Positions 31,997-43,668 of a DNA stretch of 64,000 bases are shown one piece after another. The notes under the pieces are model-generated. The model did no database searches. It was not told where the DNA came from and worked only from the letters and a program-made list of their open reading frames with translations. The DNA is from Atkinsonella hypoxylon (Eukaryota > Ascomycota > Sordariomycetes > Hypocreales > Clavicipitaceae): positions 23,441 through 87,440 of the forward strand of contig JFHB01000126.1 of assembly GCA_000729835.1 (NCBI GenBank), in the 5' to 3' direction. How positions within the stretch are numbered: the stretch's first letter is position 1; the number at the start of each line of letters is the position of its first letter. Both the position numbers and the translations under genes were made by a program.

Positions 31997-34184
31997 GTAC
32001 AAGTGAATGTCGAAGTGAACTTGAACTCCATGTTTCAAGCTCGTAATGTAAGGGCGCCACATCATTAAAATTTTACTGTTACATCAGTAATACCCGATGT
32101 AATCAGGAGTAGGCGGACGATAGCCACGGCCAGCCATGTCGCAGAGGAAATTGACAAAATCTCTATCAAGTTGAATCTAATGTACGCCCAGTTCCCATCT
32201 CTTCGGATTCTTCTCAACCGCGACACCGTGTTTGCGCAGTATGCTCTGGCAGACGATACGATGACCGAAGCAACTCCCAACGATCTTGACCCTCGGACAG
32301 CTCTCGTATACGCTCAGAAGGTAGTCATCGAGTTTTTTGATCCATTTCTTGTCGTGATAAGAAGATGCTGCTGAGTCGGAGATGAGTATGGCGTCAAAGT
32401 CGGATGCCGATCGGGGATACTCTTCACGCACGACACCACCATCTCAGAATGACCTGTATCACCACTGTGTTGCAACCAGCCGGGACACTACGCTTCGCTG
32501 TTGGAATCATTCGTATTTTTTGCTGTTAGATCGATGCGACGCAGTTGACGAAGCTTTGTCTAAATGGTTAGAAAGACATTGCATTGACCTACACTAAAGG
32601 TTGACGGCGCCCACATGGCCACTCAGTTTGTCGTTGGAAACTTCGAATAATCTGGCACATAGGCCACTCCTATCTACCAAGCTCACTACTAACCCTTGTA
32701 TTTAGCCTTGTGCCAAATCTGCGGCACTGTTGAGAGTGACCTTTTTCATATGTATCAAGACGGCTTAGCTCCTCCTACCGCCACTACGTTACTTGCGGCT
32801 CTGAGGTGGTCAGTTCAACAATACTGTCATAACTCAAGCGTGTTTCTCAAGAGGGACAGGCTCTATCTTTTCAGGATACAATGACATACGATGTCTTTGT
32901 CTTTTCCTCGAACCTCTAGATTCAAGTGTCAGGACATATCTTTGGCCCTAGGATACAAGCATCCTTTAAGCGACGTATTGCATTGCGCAAGTCGCGAGTA
33001 ACTGAGAAAGAATCTCTTTGGTGATATCATGAATCAATTTCGATCGATGCGTATTGGTCCGTCACCGACTCTAAGGGAGGTCTAGTGAGGTATTGTTGAA
33101 GACAAAGGAGCCTCGTTACGGCACGTGCCAGCCCCCTTTGAGTTCACTGCACAATACGACTCGTGCCTCTCCTAGCTTTTTCTCTTCTTTGTATCATGTT
33201 GATAACGATTCCACTATAGATTCGCTACGACTTGCTTGAACTCTTCTGATTTTCTCCGCAGTGACGGCAGAAACTATGGCCCGTGCAAAAGATAAGGTGC
33301 CGCCACCGGGTGTTTCAGTTGCCGCCGACCGTCATTTTCCGTTGATACTTGACTCAATTTTGGGGGGCTTTTTTTTTTTTCCGGCGCAGCTCGTGTGATC
33401 GGAGGATTCCTTTGTGGTTTGGAACGTGGACATGTACACGATGACAGATGAACGGCAGGAGGCATCTGTCAGCACCTGCCCTCGTGACTATCAAGTCCCT
33501 CCTAGGGTTCAAAATACTTCATTAGTTGCCATGTTTAGACCTCGATTGGATTGAGAAGCCTCAGCCTTGCACGAGGCTCGGCCGTAAAGTACAAGAGGTG
33601 ACAGGAATCGTACGCTGCATCATAATTAGCATGCCCCGTCATGCATATGCATTCACATGCTGCCAGATTTTCACGTGAAGACACATAACTAGTTAGTAGA
33701 CTGGACCTTTGTACCAGCGCCCGCTGCATCACCGCCAAGCCAGGAGCCTCGCATCTCGGCCACAGCCGGCTGTCGTCATCAAGCGCCTCGCAGCCCAGCG
33801 CGTGCGGTGGCCCCAACCGCTCCTCGGTCCATCCGTTGAGAACCGTGCCTCTTTAGGCAAGCGGTGAACCATTGCCAACACACCGGACTGGCAGTTTTGG
33901 TGGGGTAGATGGCCAGCTCGAATCCATGAAGTCCTAATCTTGGCCTTCCTTTTTTTCCTTCCTTGGCCTGATTCCAAGAAATAGACAGACATATATTCTC
34001 CCAAATTCCCTTCCTGTGCTCTTCCATATGTGCCTCGCCTCGTCTAGCTTGAACCTGTAATTTTCTGTCCTTTTGCATGTTGCCATTCCCAGCTCTGCGA
34101 GTCCTGCATTACGTCAAGCGCGTGTCGTCGTACTCCCAATATTGCTTCCAGTCCGTGCGACTCTGCTCCTCAACATTCGCAACC
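31997..34184. other. Intergenic region containing a gene relic and the gpd1 promoter
   Basis: Apart from the glutamine-amidotransferase remnant (32080-32440, minus), no gene is seen. CACGTG sites occur at 33122 and 33673. The last few hundred bases are CT-rich and are presumably the promoter and leader of the glycerol-3-phosphate dehydrogenase gene. Confidence 0.55.
32080..32440 (-). pseudogene. Remnant of a class I glutamine amidotransferase-like gene
   Basis: The minus strand reads EEYPRSASDFDAILISDSAASSYHDKKWIKKLDDYLL, then VKIVGSCFGHRIVCQSILRKHGV with the nucleophile-elbow Cys (GSCFGH), then NPKRWELGVH and a TAG. This is the central part of the fungal GATase1-like proteins related to GMP-synthase-type amidotransferase domains. 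Family members are usually about 250 residues. The N-terminal strand, and the C-terminal His-x-Glu part after the stop, are not recoverable in frame, and upstream sequence is full of stops. It is most likely a relic, although an intron could rescue a little more of it. Confidence 0.65.
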
Positions 34185-35570
34185 ATGGCTGGCACTGGTC
34201 TCCTTGGTAGCCACGAGAAGAAGCACAAGGTCACCATTGTGGGATCTGGCAATTGGTACGTTACTGTTATCGCAGCCTTTCGGTCTGGAGGCGGCGAACT
34301 GGTTGCAAAACTGTCTCGTGACTCTCACGTCTGACTTGTTTTCTTTGTTGTGCAATCTAGGGGTTCCACTATCGCCAAGATCGTCGCCGAGAATACGAAG
34401 CAATTCAACAACCTTTTTGAAGAAAATGTCCAAATGTGGGTATACGAGGAAGATGTCGTCATCGGAAAGGACTCAAAATATTACGACGCCGCTATTGGCG
34501 ACAAGCCCCAGAAACTCACGTCCATCATCAATACCCACCATGAAAATGTCAAGTACTTGCCTGGCATTACTCTACCTTCTAATATCATCGCCAATCCGTC
34601 CCTTGTGGACGCCGTCAAGAACTCTTCAATTCTCATCTTCAACCTCCCGCATCAGTTTATCGCCAATGTCTGCAAGCAAGTCAGCGGCCACATCCTACCC
34701 TTTGCGCGTGGCATTAGCTGTATCAAGGGTGTCAACGTTACCGATGACGGCGTCAGCTTGTTCAGTGAGTGGATTGGCGATGGTTTGAACATTTACTGTG
34801 GTGCGTTGAGTGGGGCCAACATTGCCAGCGAAATCGCCGCAGAGAAATGGTCAGAAACTACGATTGCCTACGACCCTCCCCCAATGGACCATAGCAGGAA
34901 TCCTTCGCCGCGCTCTGGCAGCCCTAACCCGGACATTACCGTTACTGATTTACAGGACCTATCGCACAGAGACTGCCGAGGCCGAACTTCAAAGACCAAG
35001 CTCACAGCTCTGCCTGCCGAATACCCACCACTCGACCATGACTGCTTCCGTACTCTGTTCCACCGCCCTTACTTCCATGTTCAGATGGTCTCAGACGTGG
35101 CTGGCGTCTCATTGGGTGGAGCGTTGAAGAACATTGTGGCTTTGGCTGCAGGCTTCGTTGACGGGCGAGGCTGGGGTGACAATGCAAAGGCTGCCATTAT
35201 GCGCATCGGTCTGATGGAAATGGTCAAATTCGGAAAAGACTTTTTTGGCGAAACAGTGCAGAGTCAAACTTTCACCGAGACATCAGCTGGTGTCGCTGAC
35301 CTAATCACGTCATCCTCCGGTGGACGAAACTTCCGATGCGCCAAGAAGGCCGTTGAGCAAGGCATCACAGTCGGAGAAGTAGAGAAGAAGGATCTCAACG
35401 GCCAGAAACTGCAAGGAACAACGACAGCATTTGAAGTAAATAGTTACTTGAAGGCTCGCGGGTTGGAGAAGGAGTATCCTCTTTTCACGGCCGTGAACGA
35501 TATTTTACTCGGCAAGAAGGACGTTGATGACATCCCCAGCTTGGTGGCAACGGTTACGGATGGTGCGTGA
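34185..35570 (+). CDS. gpd1: NAD-dependent glycerol-3-phosphate dehydrogenase
   Basis: Exons 34185-34255 and 34361-35570 give 426 residues. It reduces dihydroxyacetone phosphate to glycerol-3-phosphate with NADH, for osmotic glycerol, lipid backbones and redox balance. The NAD fold starts HKVTIVGSGNWGSTIAKI, spanning the intron (GTACGT to CTAG, phase 2). IFNLPHQFI, GISCIKGV, SGANIASEIA, the catalytic-Lys segment SLGGALKNIVALAAGF and GWGDNAKAAIMRIG all match the family. An insertion between residues about 200 and 250 (Pro/Ser-rich, with PALPAEYPP-like sequence) is also present in other filamentous fungi, as I recall. An in-frame upstream ATG at 34077 in weaker context adds 36 residues resembling a mitochondrial presequence. 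Confidence 0.95.
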
Positions 35571-35777
35571 ACAAATGACATTGTCATTTGATTTTTTTTC
35601 TCTGTCTTTTTTTTTTTTTTTAATTCCTCTTTTGATTTGGAAAAAGTGTTTGCTCTTGATTCTGATATCCATGCTATTCACAGCTCGACAGGAGCTGAGG
35701 TCATCGTTGTAACATGTGTTGCAGTGGCAGCTGGTGGAGGAGGCATTACACGGATGATGTGGGGTAACTAGTCAATG

Positions 35778-35808
35778 TTTCGTTTCGTTTCGTTTCGTTT
35801 CGTTTCGT
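35778..35808. repeat. TTTCG pentamer microsatellite
   Basis: Six tandem TTTCG units about 210 bp beyond the gpd1 stop codon. Confidence 0.9.
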
Positions 35809-36310
35809 GCATACGACATAGAGGGGGCGGGTTTGTTCAGGCAATTCCTGCTCGACATTTTCGTTACATCGGCGCACTCCAAAACTTCATACACTACATT
35901 ACATAGTTCTATATTACTTACGCACGTCCACTTGGTAAGGTTCCATTAATTGTGCATTAACTGGTAATTGTTAGAGATGTTTCGATGAGCAGCAAGTTGA
36001 TCAATGTTGCGGTGCTTGGCTCTGATTGAGCAGTTTGGCTTTCTCGTCAATGTCGGCGTATCAGTTGGCTTGGCCATTGGGACGGATCTCAATGGAGCGG
36101 TCAAGAGGTGGAACTCGTGTACGCCACAACATGACATTGTATCAGTATTTAAAATCTGGAGTGTATTCCATGAAACTCATAGCCGTTAATGGAGGTACAC
36201 AAATCACAAGGACGGAAACGCCTCGAGTAGTAGACAATAAAGCAAACGTGTATGGAGTTTCACGGAACATGAGAGTTAGCATAGGCGATCCCAGAATGAT
36301 CGGCTTGTTG

Positions 36311-36342
36311 TCGCTAAAATTGCGACGTGGCCACGCCACAAG
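36311..36342 (+). repeat. Dispersed repeat, copy 2
   Basis: TCGCTAAAATTGCGACGTGG plus CCACGCCACA, shared almost exactly with 45686-45720 and, in reverse complement, with 12603-12635. CGTGGCCACG in its centre is a perfect palindrome. Confidence 0.65.
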
Positions 36343-37255
36343 TTAGTTACTCCTTGGAGGCTGCGGAGCAAACTCCGTCCAGTGAGAAGGGCTGCCACCC
36401 CGATGACTGGAACCCCGAACTTGACCATCATCGGGGAAGCGTTGCTCATATGAATCGCCGTTGGTTTCACGTACGCTTTGCGTGGAGCGTGAGGATGCAA
36501 GAGTATAATCAAGAGCGAACAAACCAGCTGGCAGCTATTTGTGTCAGTTACTAATGATGAATGCCTTTGTGTGCTTTTCTTGCGGAACGTTCGCATGCTT
36601 AAAACCGTCTGGTACATGTCGTGCTGAATGTAAAGCATCCAAATTATCCGTGATTCGCTCCTCGACGAGGGTATCATTGCCACCCGTCACCATCAGCACG
36701 GACAACTAGCAGCCGGACCAAAGTCTCCAGACGACTCGGTCGCGCCTGCCATTCTGGCTGGCGCTCATCGAGATCTCACCACTTCAGCCCTGGTACCCCC
36801 CGGCACTCACAGCCCAGTTGTCAGCAGGAAAGGAAGAAGAAAGAATTTCTCCCCATTTTTGGCCGACAGCCACTTCCTGCGACTTCTCCTCCAGGCCTGG
36901 TTGTGCTCCTGAGTCTTCCTCAGCACGCTTAGACACGCCTGTTCTTATCACAGTCACAGATGCTCCCGCCGATGTCGACGTCGGGCTGGTGATTGTCATT
37001 CCTGCCGCGCCGTGCTACTCAATCCACTATAACTGAATCCTGACGGAGCTGCCCGCCCGGAGCAAGCCGCTGGCGTACGCCACACAGATCACAGCGTTTT
37101 GACAGATTTGGAGCTGATCCCGGAGCTGGTGTGGATCCAAGCCGTCTCGACTTGCCAGTATAGCACTGGGTCGCCAGCACCAGCAGCTCGTCCATCGCTG
37201 GCTGACGCCTTTCTAGCGCGGGGCAGCAGACGCGCGCCCCTCTCTCTTTCGCATC

Positions 37256-40200
37256 ATGAGTCCAGGCACCATGACGTCCACTCAAGTTTACTTGCTGCCG
37301 CTCAAAGACGATGGCTCGCCTGATGTACCAGGAGAGTATATCTATATCGCACCTACGTCAAAGGATCCTGTTACTTTGCGCTTCGTTATCGAAGGGACCT
37401 CGTCGATCTGTCGCCATGGTAGCTTATGGGTCAATGTCCCCGAGAAGGGCAAGGAATTCCGCCGCGACAGCTTCAGGGAATTCAAGTATGTCCAGCCTGG
37501 AGTTTCACATCTCCACAGCGTCTGTGATGCATTGCTAATAAATACCAGCCTGACGCCTGACTTCAATTGCCCTATCAACATCTCAATTGAGATCTACCAA
37601 CCTGGAGCCTATGCGTTTTACACAACGTACGCAGAATTACCCAGTCTCGAGCCCCATCTCTCCAGCAAATCACAGCAAAATGCTACTAAGTTGAAGACGA
37701 CACCGCTTTACTACATCGATGTCGCGCCGCGACTGCAATTAGATGGTTCCCCGCTGCCCTTACCAGCATTGTCCATCTTTTCCGTCATCAGTAAATTCAT
37801 GGGCAAATATCCGGCCGATTGGCAGAAGCACTTGCGAGGAGTCAGCGACCGAGGCTACAATATGATTCACTTCACTCCTTTACAGGTCCGAGGTTCTTCG
37901 AACTCGCCCTACAGTCTTTACGACCAATTGGGCTGGGATCCCACCTGCTTCCCTGCTGGGGAAGCCGATGTGAAGAATATGGTCGATAACTTAGAACGCG
38001 ATCATTCGTTGCTGAGTTTAACCGACATTGTGCTCAACCACACGTCTCACAACACGAAATGGCTTGAGCAACATCCCGAGGCTGGCTATAATCTGTCAAC
38101 GGCCCCTTGGCTGGAATCTGCTTTCGAACTTGACTCGGCTCTTCTAGAGTTGAGCTCGAATCTTGAATCTCTTCACCTTCCCGTCAATCCAAAATCATCT
38201 GAAGATCTGTTGTTCATAATGGATGCCATAAAGACCGAGGTCATTGCCAAGATTCGCTTATGGGAATATTACGCCTTGGACGTCCAAGGGAATGCTAATG
38301 CGGCCGTGTCGGTCTGGACAGATGCCACTACAAATTCGCCTCAATCCCCATATAATATCCAAGGAGAAGTTGAAAAGCTCAAGGATTCCACTTTGAATGA
38401 AAAGGTTTCTTTCATCCGCAAACACGGATTAGTGGGATTTGATCAAATGGGCAAGCGCTTCCGAAGAACCATCGACCCTAATGTCGCAGCAACCCTACTT
38501 TCTTTCTGCTTTGGTAGATATGAAGGCGAGTCTCCTGGTTCCGCGGACAAGGCTGCGGCACGCTTGGAGATGGTCAAGATAATTGATGCCTTAAACGTAC
38601 CTCTATACGAGGAATACGATGGTGATGTTAAAGAAATTTTGGAGCAGCTATACAACCGTATCAAGTATGTCCGCATTGACGACCACGGTCCGAAGCTCGG
38701 TCCCATCAACGAGGAAAATCCACTCATCGAAACATACTTCACACGGCTGCCATCGAATGAAACGACGTCGAAACACGCCACGCGTGATCTGATGTTGGTT
38801 AATAATGGCTGGGTGTGGGGTGGAAATGCCTTGATTGATAACGCTGGTCCTGATTCCCGAGCATACTTGCGAAGAGAAGTCATTGTATGGGGCGATTGCG
38901 TCAAGCTTCGATATGGTTCAAAACCTGAGGACAGTCCTTGGCTTTGGGAACATATGACAAAATACGCCCGTACCTTGGCCAAGCACTTCGTTGGCTTGCG
39001 AATTGACAACTGCCACTCAACACCAATACACGTTGCAGAACATATTCTTGATGAGGCTCGACGTGTCCGACCAGATCTTTATGTTGTTGCAGAGCTATTT
39101 TCAGGCTCGGAAGAGACGGACTATGTCTTCGTTAAGCGACTCGGCCTCAGTTCACTCATTCGCGAGGCAATGCAAGCATGGAGCACGGCTGAGCTTAGCA
39201 GACTGGTGCACCGACATGGCGGCCGGCCTATTGGTAGCTTCGAGGTAGACGAGATCTCGCGTGGCGACTTTTCGTCATCACCGAATCCAGAACGTAAAGG
39301 TGATCTCACGAGAGAAGTCATACGCAGGATCAAGCCTACTCCAGTACATGCGCTGTTCATGGACTGTACTCACGATAACGAACCCCCTGCACAGAAACGA
39401 GATGCTCGAGACACGTTGTCCAACGCAGCACTGGTTAGCATGTGTGCTAGCGCAACAGGCTCTGTCATGGGATATGATGAAATCTATCCAAAGCTTGTGG
39501 ATCTTGTGAATGAGACCCGTCTGTATACCTCTGAGTCTTCAAAATCTACACCCATCAAAATCGGGCGCGGTAAGAACGGTATCGGAGGTGTCAAAAAGTT
39601 ACTCAATCAGATTCATATCTTGATGGGAAAAGATGGTTACGACGAAACTCACGTCCACCACGAAGAGGAGTACATCACTGTTCATAGAGTGCATCCTGCC
39701 TCTAGAAAGGGCTATTTTTTGATAGCCCACACCGCCTTTCCGGGGTACGGCAACGGTAATGGCAGCTTGAACCCGATTCGTCTTGCTGGAACCCGAGCGC
39801 AGCATCTCGGAAGTTGGAGCTTGGAAGTGGATTCTAGCGAGGATGCTGTAAAGCAAGCGACGGGCAATCACCAGTATCTCGTTGGTATTCCAAGCCGAGT
39901 GATAGACATCGCAGGCGTTAACTTGGATGTGCATGGAGACGATACAGTCATCACAGTTCAGGACAAATTTCCTCCCGGAAGCATTGCCCTTTTTGAGACA
40001 TGGATTCCTGCCGCAGAGCACTCCGCTGGTTTGGATGCCTATGTCACTGGAGGCGCTAAGGAAGCATGGAGCCGTCTGAATCTCATTGATCTCAATTTCT
40101 TAATGTATAGATGTGAACCTGAAGAACTCGACTCCAGTGACGGCCGTGACGGGACCTATGACGTTCCTGGCCACGGCAAGCTCGTCTACGCCGGCTTGCA

Positions 40201-42062
40201 GGGATGGTGGAGTATCATGAAAGACGTCATCCGCGACAACAACCTCGCGCATCCCCTTTGCCAGAATCTGCGAGATGGCCCCTGGGCTCTCGACTACATA
40301 CTCGGTCGAGTGCAAAGGATAAGTCAGACCACAGGAAACGAGCACCTTTCCGGCCCCGCGGAATGGCTCCGAGCACGCTCCGATGCTATCCGAACGATTC
40401 CTAGTTTCCTCCTCCCTCGCTACTTTGGCTTGTTGCTGAGAACCGCCTACAGTGCCAGTCGCGACCGGGCGTTGGAACTTATGGGAGACAACATTAAAAA
40501 GGGCCAATGGTTCCTTCAGAGTCTTGGCCTTGTCAGCGTCCAGCAGACTGGGTATGTCAAGTCAGCTTCACTTTGGCCGAACAAGGCTGTACCTTCCATA
40601 GCTGCCGGACTGCCTCATTTCGCTGTTGAATGGGCGAGATGCTGGGGCCGTGACGTGTTCATCTCGATACGCGGCCTCTACTTCGGAACTGAAAGATTTG
40701 ACGAAGCTAAAGAACACATTCACGCATTTGCAAGCGTGCTCAAGCATGGCATGATTCCTAATCTCCTTAGCAGTGGGGATGCTCCTCGCTACAACTCGAG
40801 AGACTCCATCTGGTTCTTCTTACAGGCAATCCAAGACTATGTGCGCTTAGCACCCAGGGGAAGTGATATTTTAAAAACAACCGTCAAGAGACGATTTTTG
40901 CCTTATGATGACACATGGTTCCCCACCGACGACCCACGAGCATACTCAAAGGAGAGCACAATCGAGGATGTTATCCAAGAAGCTCTTCAGCGACATGCTT
41001 CAGGTATGAAGTACCGAGAGGCCAACGCTGGCCCGCAAATTGACTCGCAGATGACAGACGAAGGCTTCAATCAACACATCTTTGTCGACTGGAAGACGGG
41101 CATCGTCTTCGGTGGTAACCAATTCAACTGCGGAACATGGATGGACAAGATGGGAGAAAGTGAGCGAGCCGGGTCCAAGGGAATTCCAGGAACGCCTCGT
41201 GACGGTGCTGCCATTGAGATCACGGGCCTGCTATATAGCACATTGATTTGGCTTGCCGCTTTAAACAGGCAAGGCAGCTATGCGTACTCATCGGTCAAAA
41301 CCTCGGAGGGATCCGAAGTCAAATTCCAGGATTGGGCCGCGCGCATCAAGAACAACTTTGAACGATGCTATTTTGTACCACTGTCACCAGAAGACGACGC
41401 CAAGTACGACGTCAATCCAGCCGTCGTCAACCGCCGAGGCATCTACAAGGATTTGTACAAGTCCGGCAAGGAATACGAAGACTACCAGTTCCGACCAAAC
41501 TTCCCCATCGCCATGACGGTAGCACCAGACCTCTTTGACGCCGACCACGCAATGCACGCACTCTGTCTAGCAGACTCGGTCCTTCGTGGCCCAACCGGGA
41601 TGGCCACTCTGGACCCAGCAGACCTGAATTACCGGCCTTACTACCGTAACAGCGAGGACAGCGACGACTTCGCAACGAGCAAAGGTCGCAACTATCATCA
41701 AGGCCCCGAGTGGTTATGGCCCACAGGCTTCTTCCTCCGAGCCCTTCTCAAGTTTGACTTGAAGCGGCGCTCCACTGCTGAAGGAAGAGTCGAAGCCTTC
41801 CAGCAGGTCACGAGGCGACTTGCTGGGTGCAAACAGATGATGCAGGAGAGTGCGTGGGCTGGATTGACAGAACTGACGCAGAAGAACGGAGAGTACTGCC
41901 CGGACTCGGTATGTTGCACCCCCAGTTTCATTTCTAGACTTGTCGATGGCGCCACACTGTGCTAACGAACTCGTTTCCGTCAAGAGTCCTACACAGGCAT
42001 GGTCAGCAGGCTGTTTGATCGATTTGTACATGGACGCCATGGAAGAGCAGCAAAAAGCATAG
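37256..42062 (+). CDS. gdb1: Glycogen debranching enzyme (4-alpha-glucanotransferase and amylo-1,6-glucosidase)
   Basis: Exons 37256-41908 and 41985-42062 give 1576 residues, normal length for fungal Gdb1. The enzyme moves maltotriosyl units from branches and then hydrolyses the remaining alpha-1,6 glucose. The N-terminal glucanotransferase half has GH13 signatures: DIVLNHTSHN (about 256-265), GLRIDNCHS with the nucleophile Asp (about 582), VAELFSG with the acid/base Glu (about 611) and CTHDNEPP (about 703-710). The C-terminal glucosidase half has CWGRDVFIS (about 1128), RYNSRDSIWFF (about 1178) and DWKTGIVFGGNQFNCGTWMDKMGES (about 1278). The last intron (GTATGT to TCAAG) restores PDSSPTQAWSAGCLIDLY, the usual family ending; without it the frame ends at 41965. 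Two in-frame ATGs (37256, 37271) both have A at -3, so either may start. Confidence 0.96.
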
Positions 42063-42920
42063 TTTAAAAATCAAAACATCCACAGGTCTGGAGCATCTTT
42101 GATAGAATAGATATTATATGAAACACACGAGCAAGCAGAATCATGCAAGTGGCATCATATGACGCGCCACGGCGCGTCCTGAACTGAAAGAAATTATACA
42201 ACTAGTAGCGTATTTGCTATGGCCACGCCCCTGTCGTCGTTTGTCCCTTTTGCATTCCCCAAAGGCGCCCTAGAGGAATGAAAGTGAGCCTCAGATGCCG
42301 ACAGCTCCATTGTACGACGTCGTAATGTGCTATGCCCCCGATAAAATGTAAGAAAACGCCGGTAACCGCCCAAGATAATCCAAGAAATGAAGTAGCCCAT
42401 CAAAAAGTCCAAAAGAGAAAGAACAGAGAAGAATGGCCACCAAAATATAAGAATATATATTTATCAACGCCGTGAAAGAATATATAGACAAGGCCGAGGG
42501 CCTACCAAGGCTGGTAAACTCAGCCAGGCCCCGTCATCGAATTTGCTCATCAAAAAGTTGATTTTTTTCGAATCTGCGACAGTGTGGTATAAGAGAATCG
42601 TTGCATTGGAAGGGTCCTGGTAAGAGCCAGATCCGTTATAGGAGTGACTTGAGTCGGTAGTAAGGATGGGGTCGATGGGCCACTGTAAAATAGGTAAAGC
42701 GCAAGTTGGAAATGAATAGAAGACCCAATTTCGGGTCGACTCAGACTTCAAAACCATTCCTCGCCTTGTTGGAAGGTCTTGACAGACTGCAGGCTACTTT
42801 GTACTTGAAGTATTCGTGTGAGTTGGAGTACATCAATGATGAGAGGAACGCAAGAACCGTATTGTCGAATTAAGTTTAGGAGTTCTCGGCACGAGATAAG
42901 GTGTAGGAAATAACCATTAT
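42063..42920. other. Intergenic region
   Basis: 3' flanks of gdb1 and of the convergent membrane-protein gene. No gene is supported. Confidence 0.5.
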
Positions 42921-43668
42921 CTATGTGCGCTCAGCGACCGTCCACTTCTTCTTCTGCTTATTTTTTTGTTTTTCGTTGACGACCCCTCTTTCAGCATCGC
43001 GACCCGCTGGAAAGGCCATTGGCATTGCTGATTCGGACCCTGTGATTACTGGGCCCCAGGACGGGTGGTTGGCAGACCCGGAGTGTTTTTGTCCAAGAGA
43101 ACTTTGTCGATCCTTCTTTCGCAAGTAACGACGCCGCCAGACACAGGCACCAATCCAGATACCAGCGATGCCAACCACAAGAATAACGAGCATAATTACC
43201 CACTGCCAGTGAGTAGAAAGCCTGGAATTGGCGGCACTTAGTATACAGGATCACGGAGCAAAAAGGTGCAAAAAGAGCCCAGAAAGCTTACCAGTCGCCG
43301 CCGCCGCCACTTCCACTACTGCTTCCGCTGCTGCTTGAACCTGGAGTGTTTGTTGCGCCAGGGCTCGTCTTGGGTGGAGTTGCTGCCTTGTTGGCGTTGC
43401 AGAAGCTGGTGAACCATCCAGCAATAGAGCTCACACCTTTGGGGTCGCCCGGACAGGCATTATCACATACACCAGATACAGCCGTCGAGAAGGCGGCAAC
43501 TTTAGTGTTTGAGCAGAAGCACCGGTCATACGCTTGAGGGTCAGCTGTGGGGATGGCTGGAGGCACGCATCCACCGTTCGCGTCCCATAGAGGTTGGCAG
43601 CCAACAGCGCAAGCTGGAAGCTTATTGATGTCGTTGAATGGTGGAATAGTATAAGAAAGCACTGCCAC
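42921..43668 (-). CDS. Single-pass membrane protein with Cys-rich ectodomain, conserved fungal type
   Basis: Exons 43668-43292 and 43221-42921 give 225 residues; the GTAAGC to TTCCAG intron joins in phase 2. The first ~100 residues form a Cys-rich domain (PACAVGCQPLWDANGGCVPP, YDRCFCS, GVCDNACPGD, SFCNAN) with eight or more cysteines. A Ser/Gly stalk follows, then one membrane helix (VIMLVILVVGIAGIWIGACVW) and a stop-transfer RRRYLRKKD. The cytosolic tail includes GPVITGSESAMPMAF. It resembles a family annotated as integral membrane protein in filamentous ascomycetes; its role is unknown, with the topology suggesting a surface sensor or adhesion molecule. No ordinary signal peptide precedes the domain. 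A micro-exon (ATGG then GTAAGT at about 43742) could replace the first two residues. The exact start is uncertain. Confidence 0.72.

Larger units (their letters stand above)
35571..37255. other. Intergenic region with TTTCG repeat and a dispersed repeat
   Basis: Contains a TTTCG pentamer microsatellite at 35778-35808, a copy of the dispersed GACGTGGCCACGCC repeat at 36311-36342, and the promoter of the debranching-enzyme gene. Short frames around 36000-36700 have no recognisable features. Confidence 0.55.

Noticed and set aside
38443..40507. Minus-strand frames within gdb1
   Set aside because: They overlap strongly conserved catalytic coding sequence on the plus strand.
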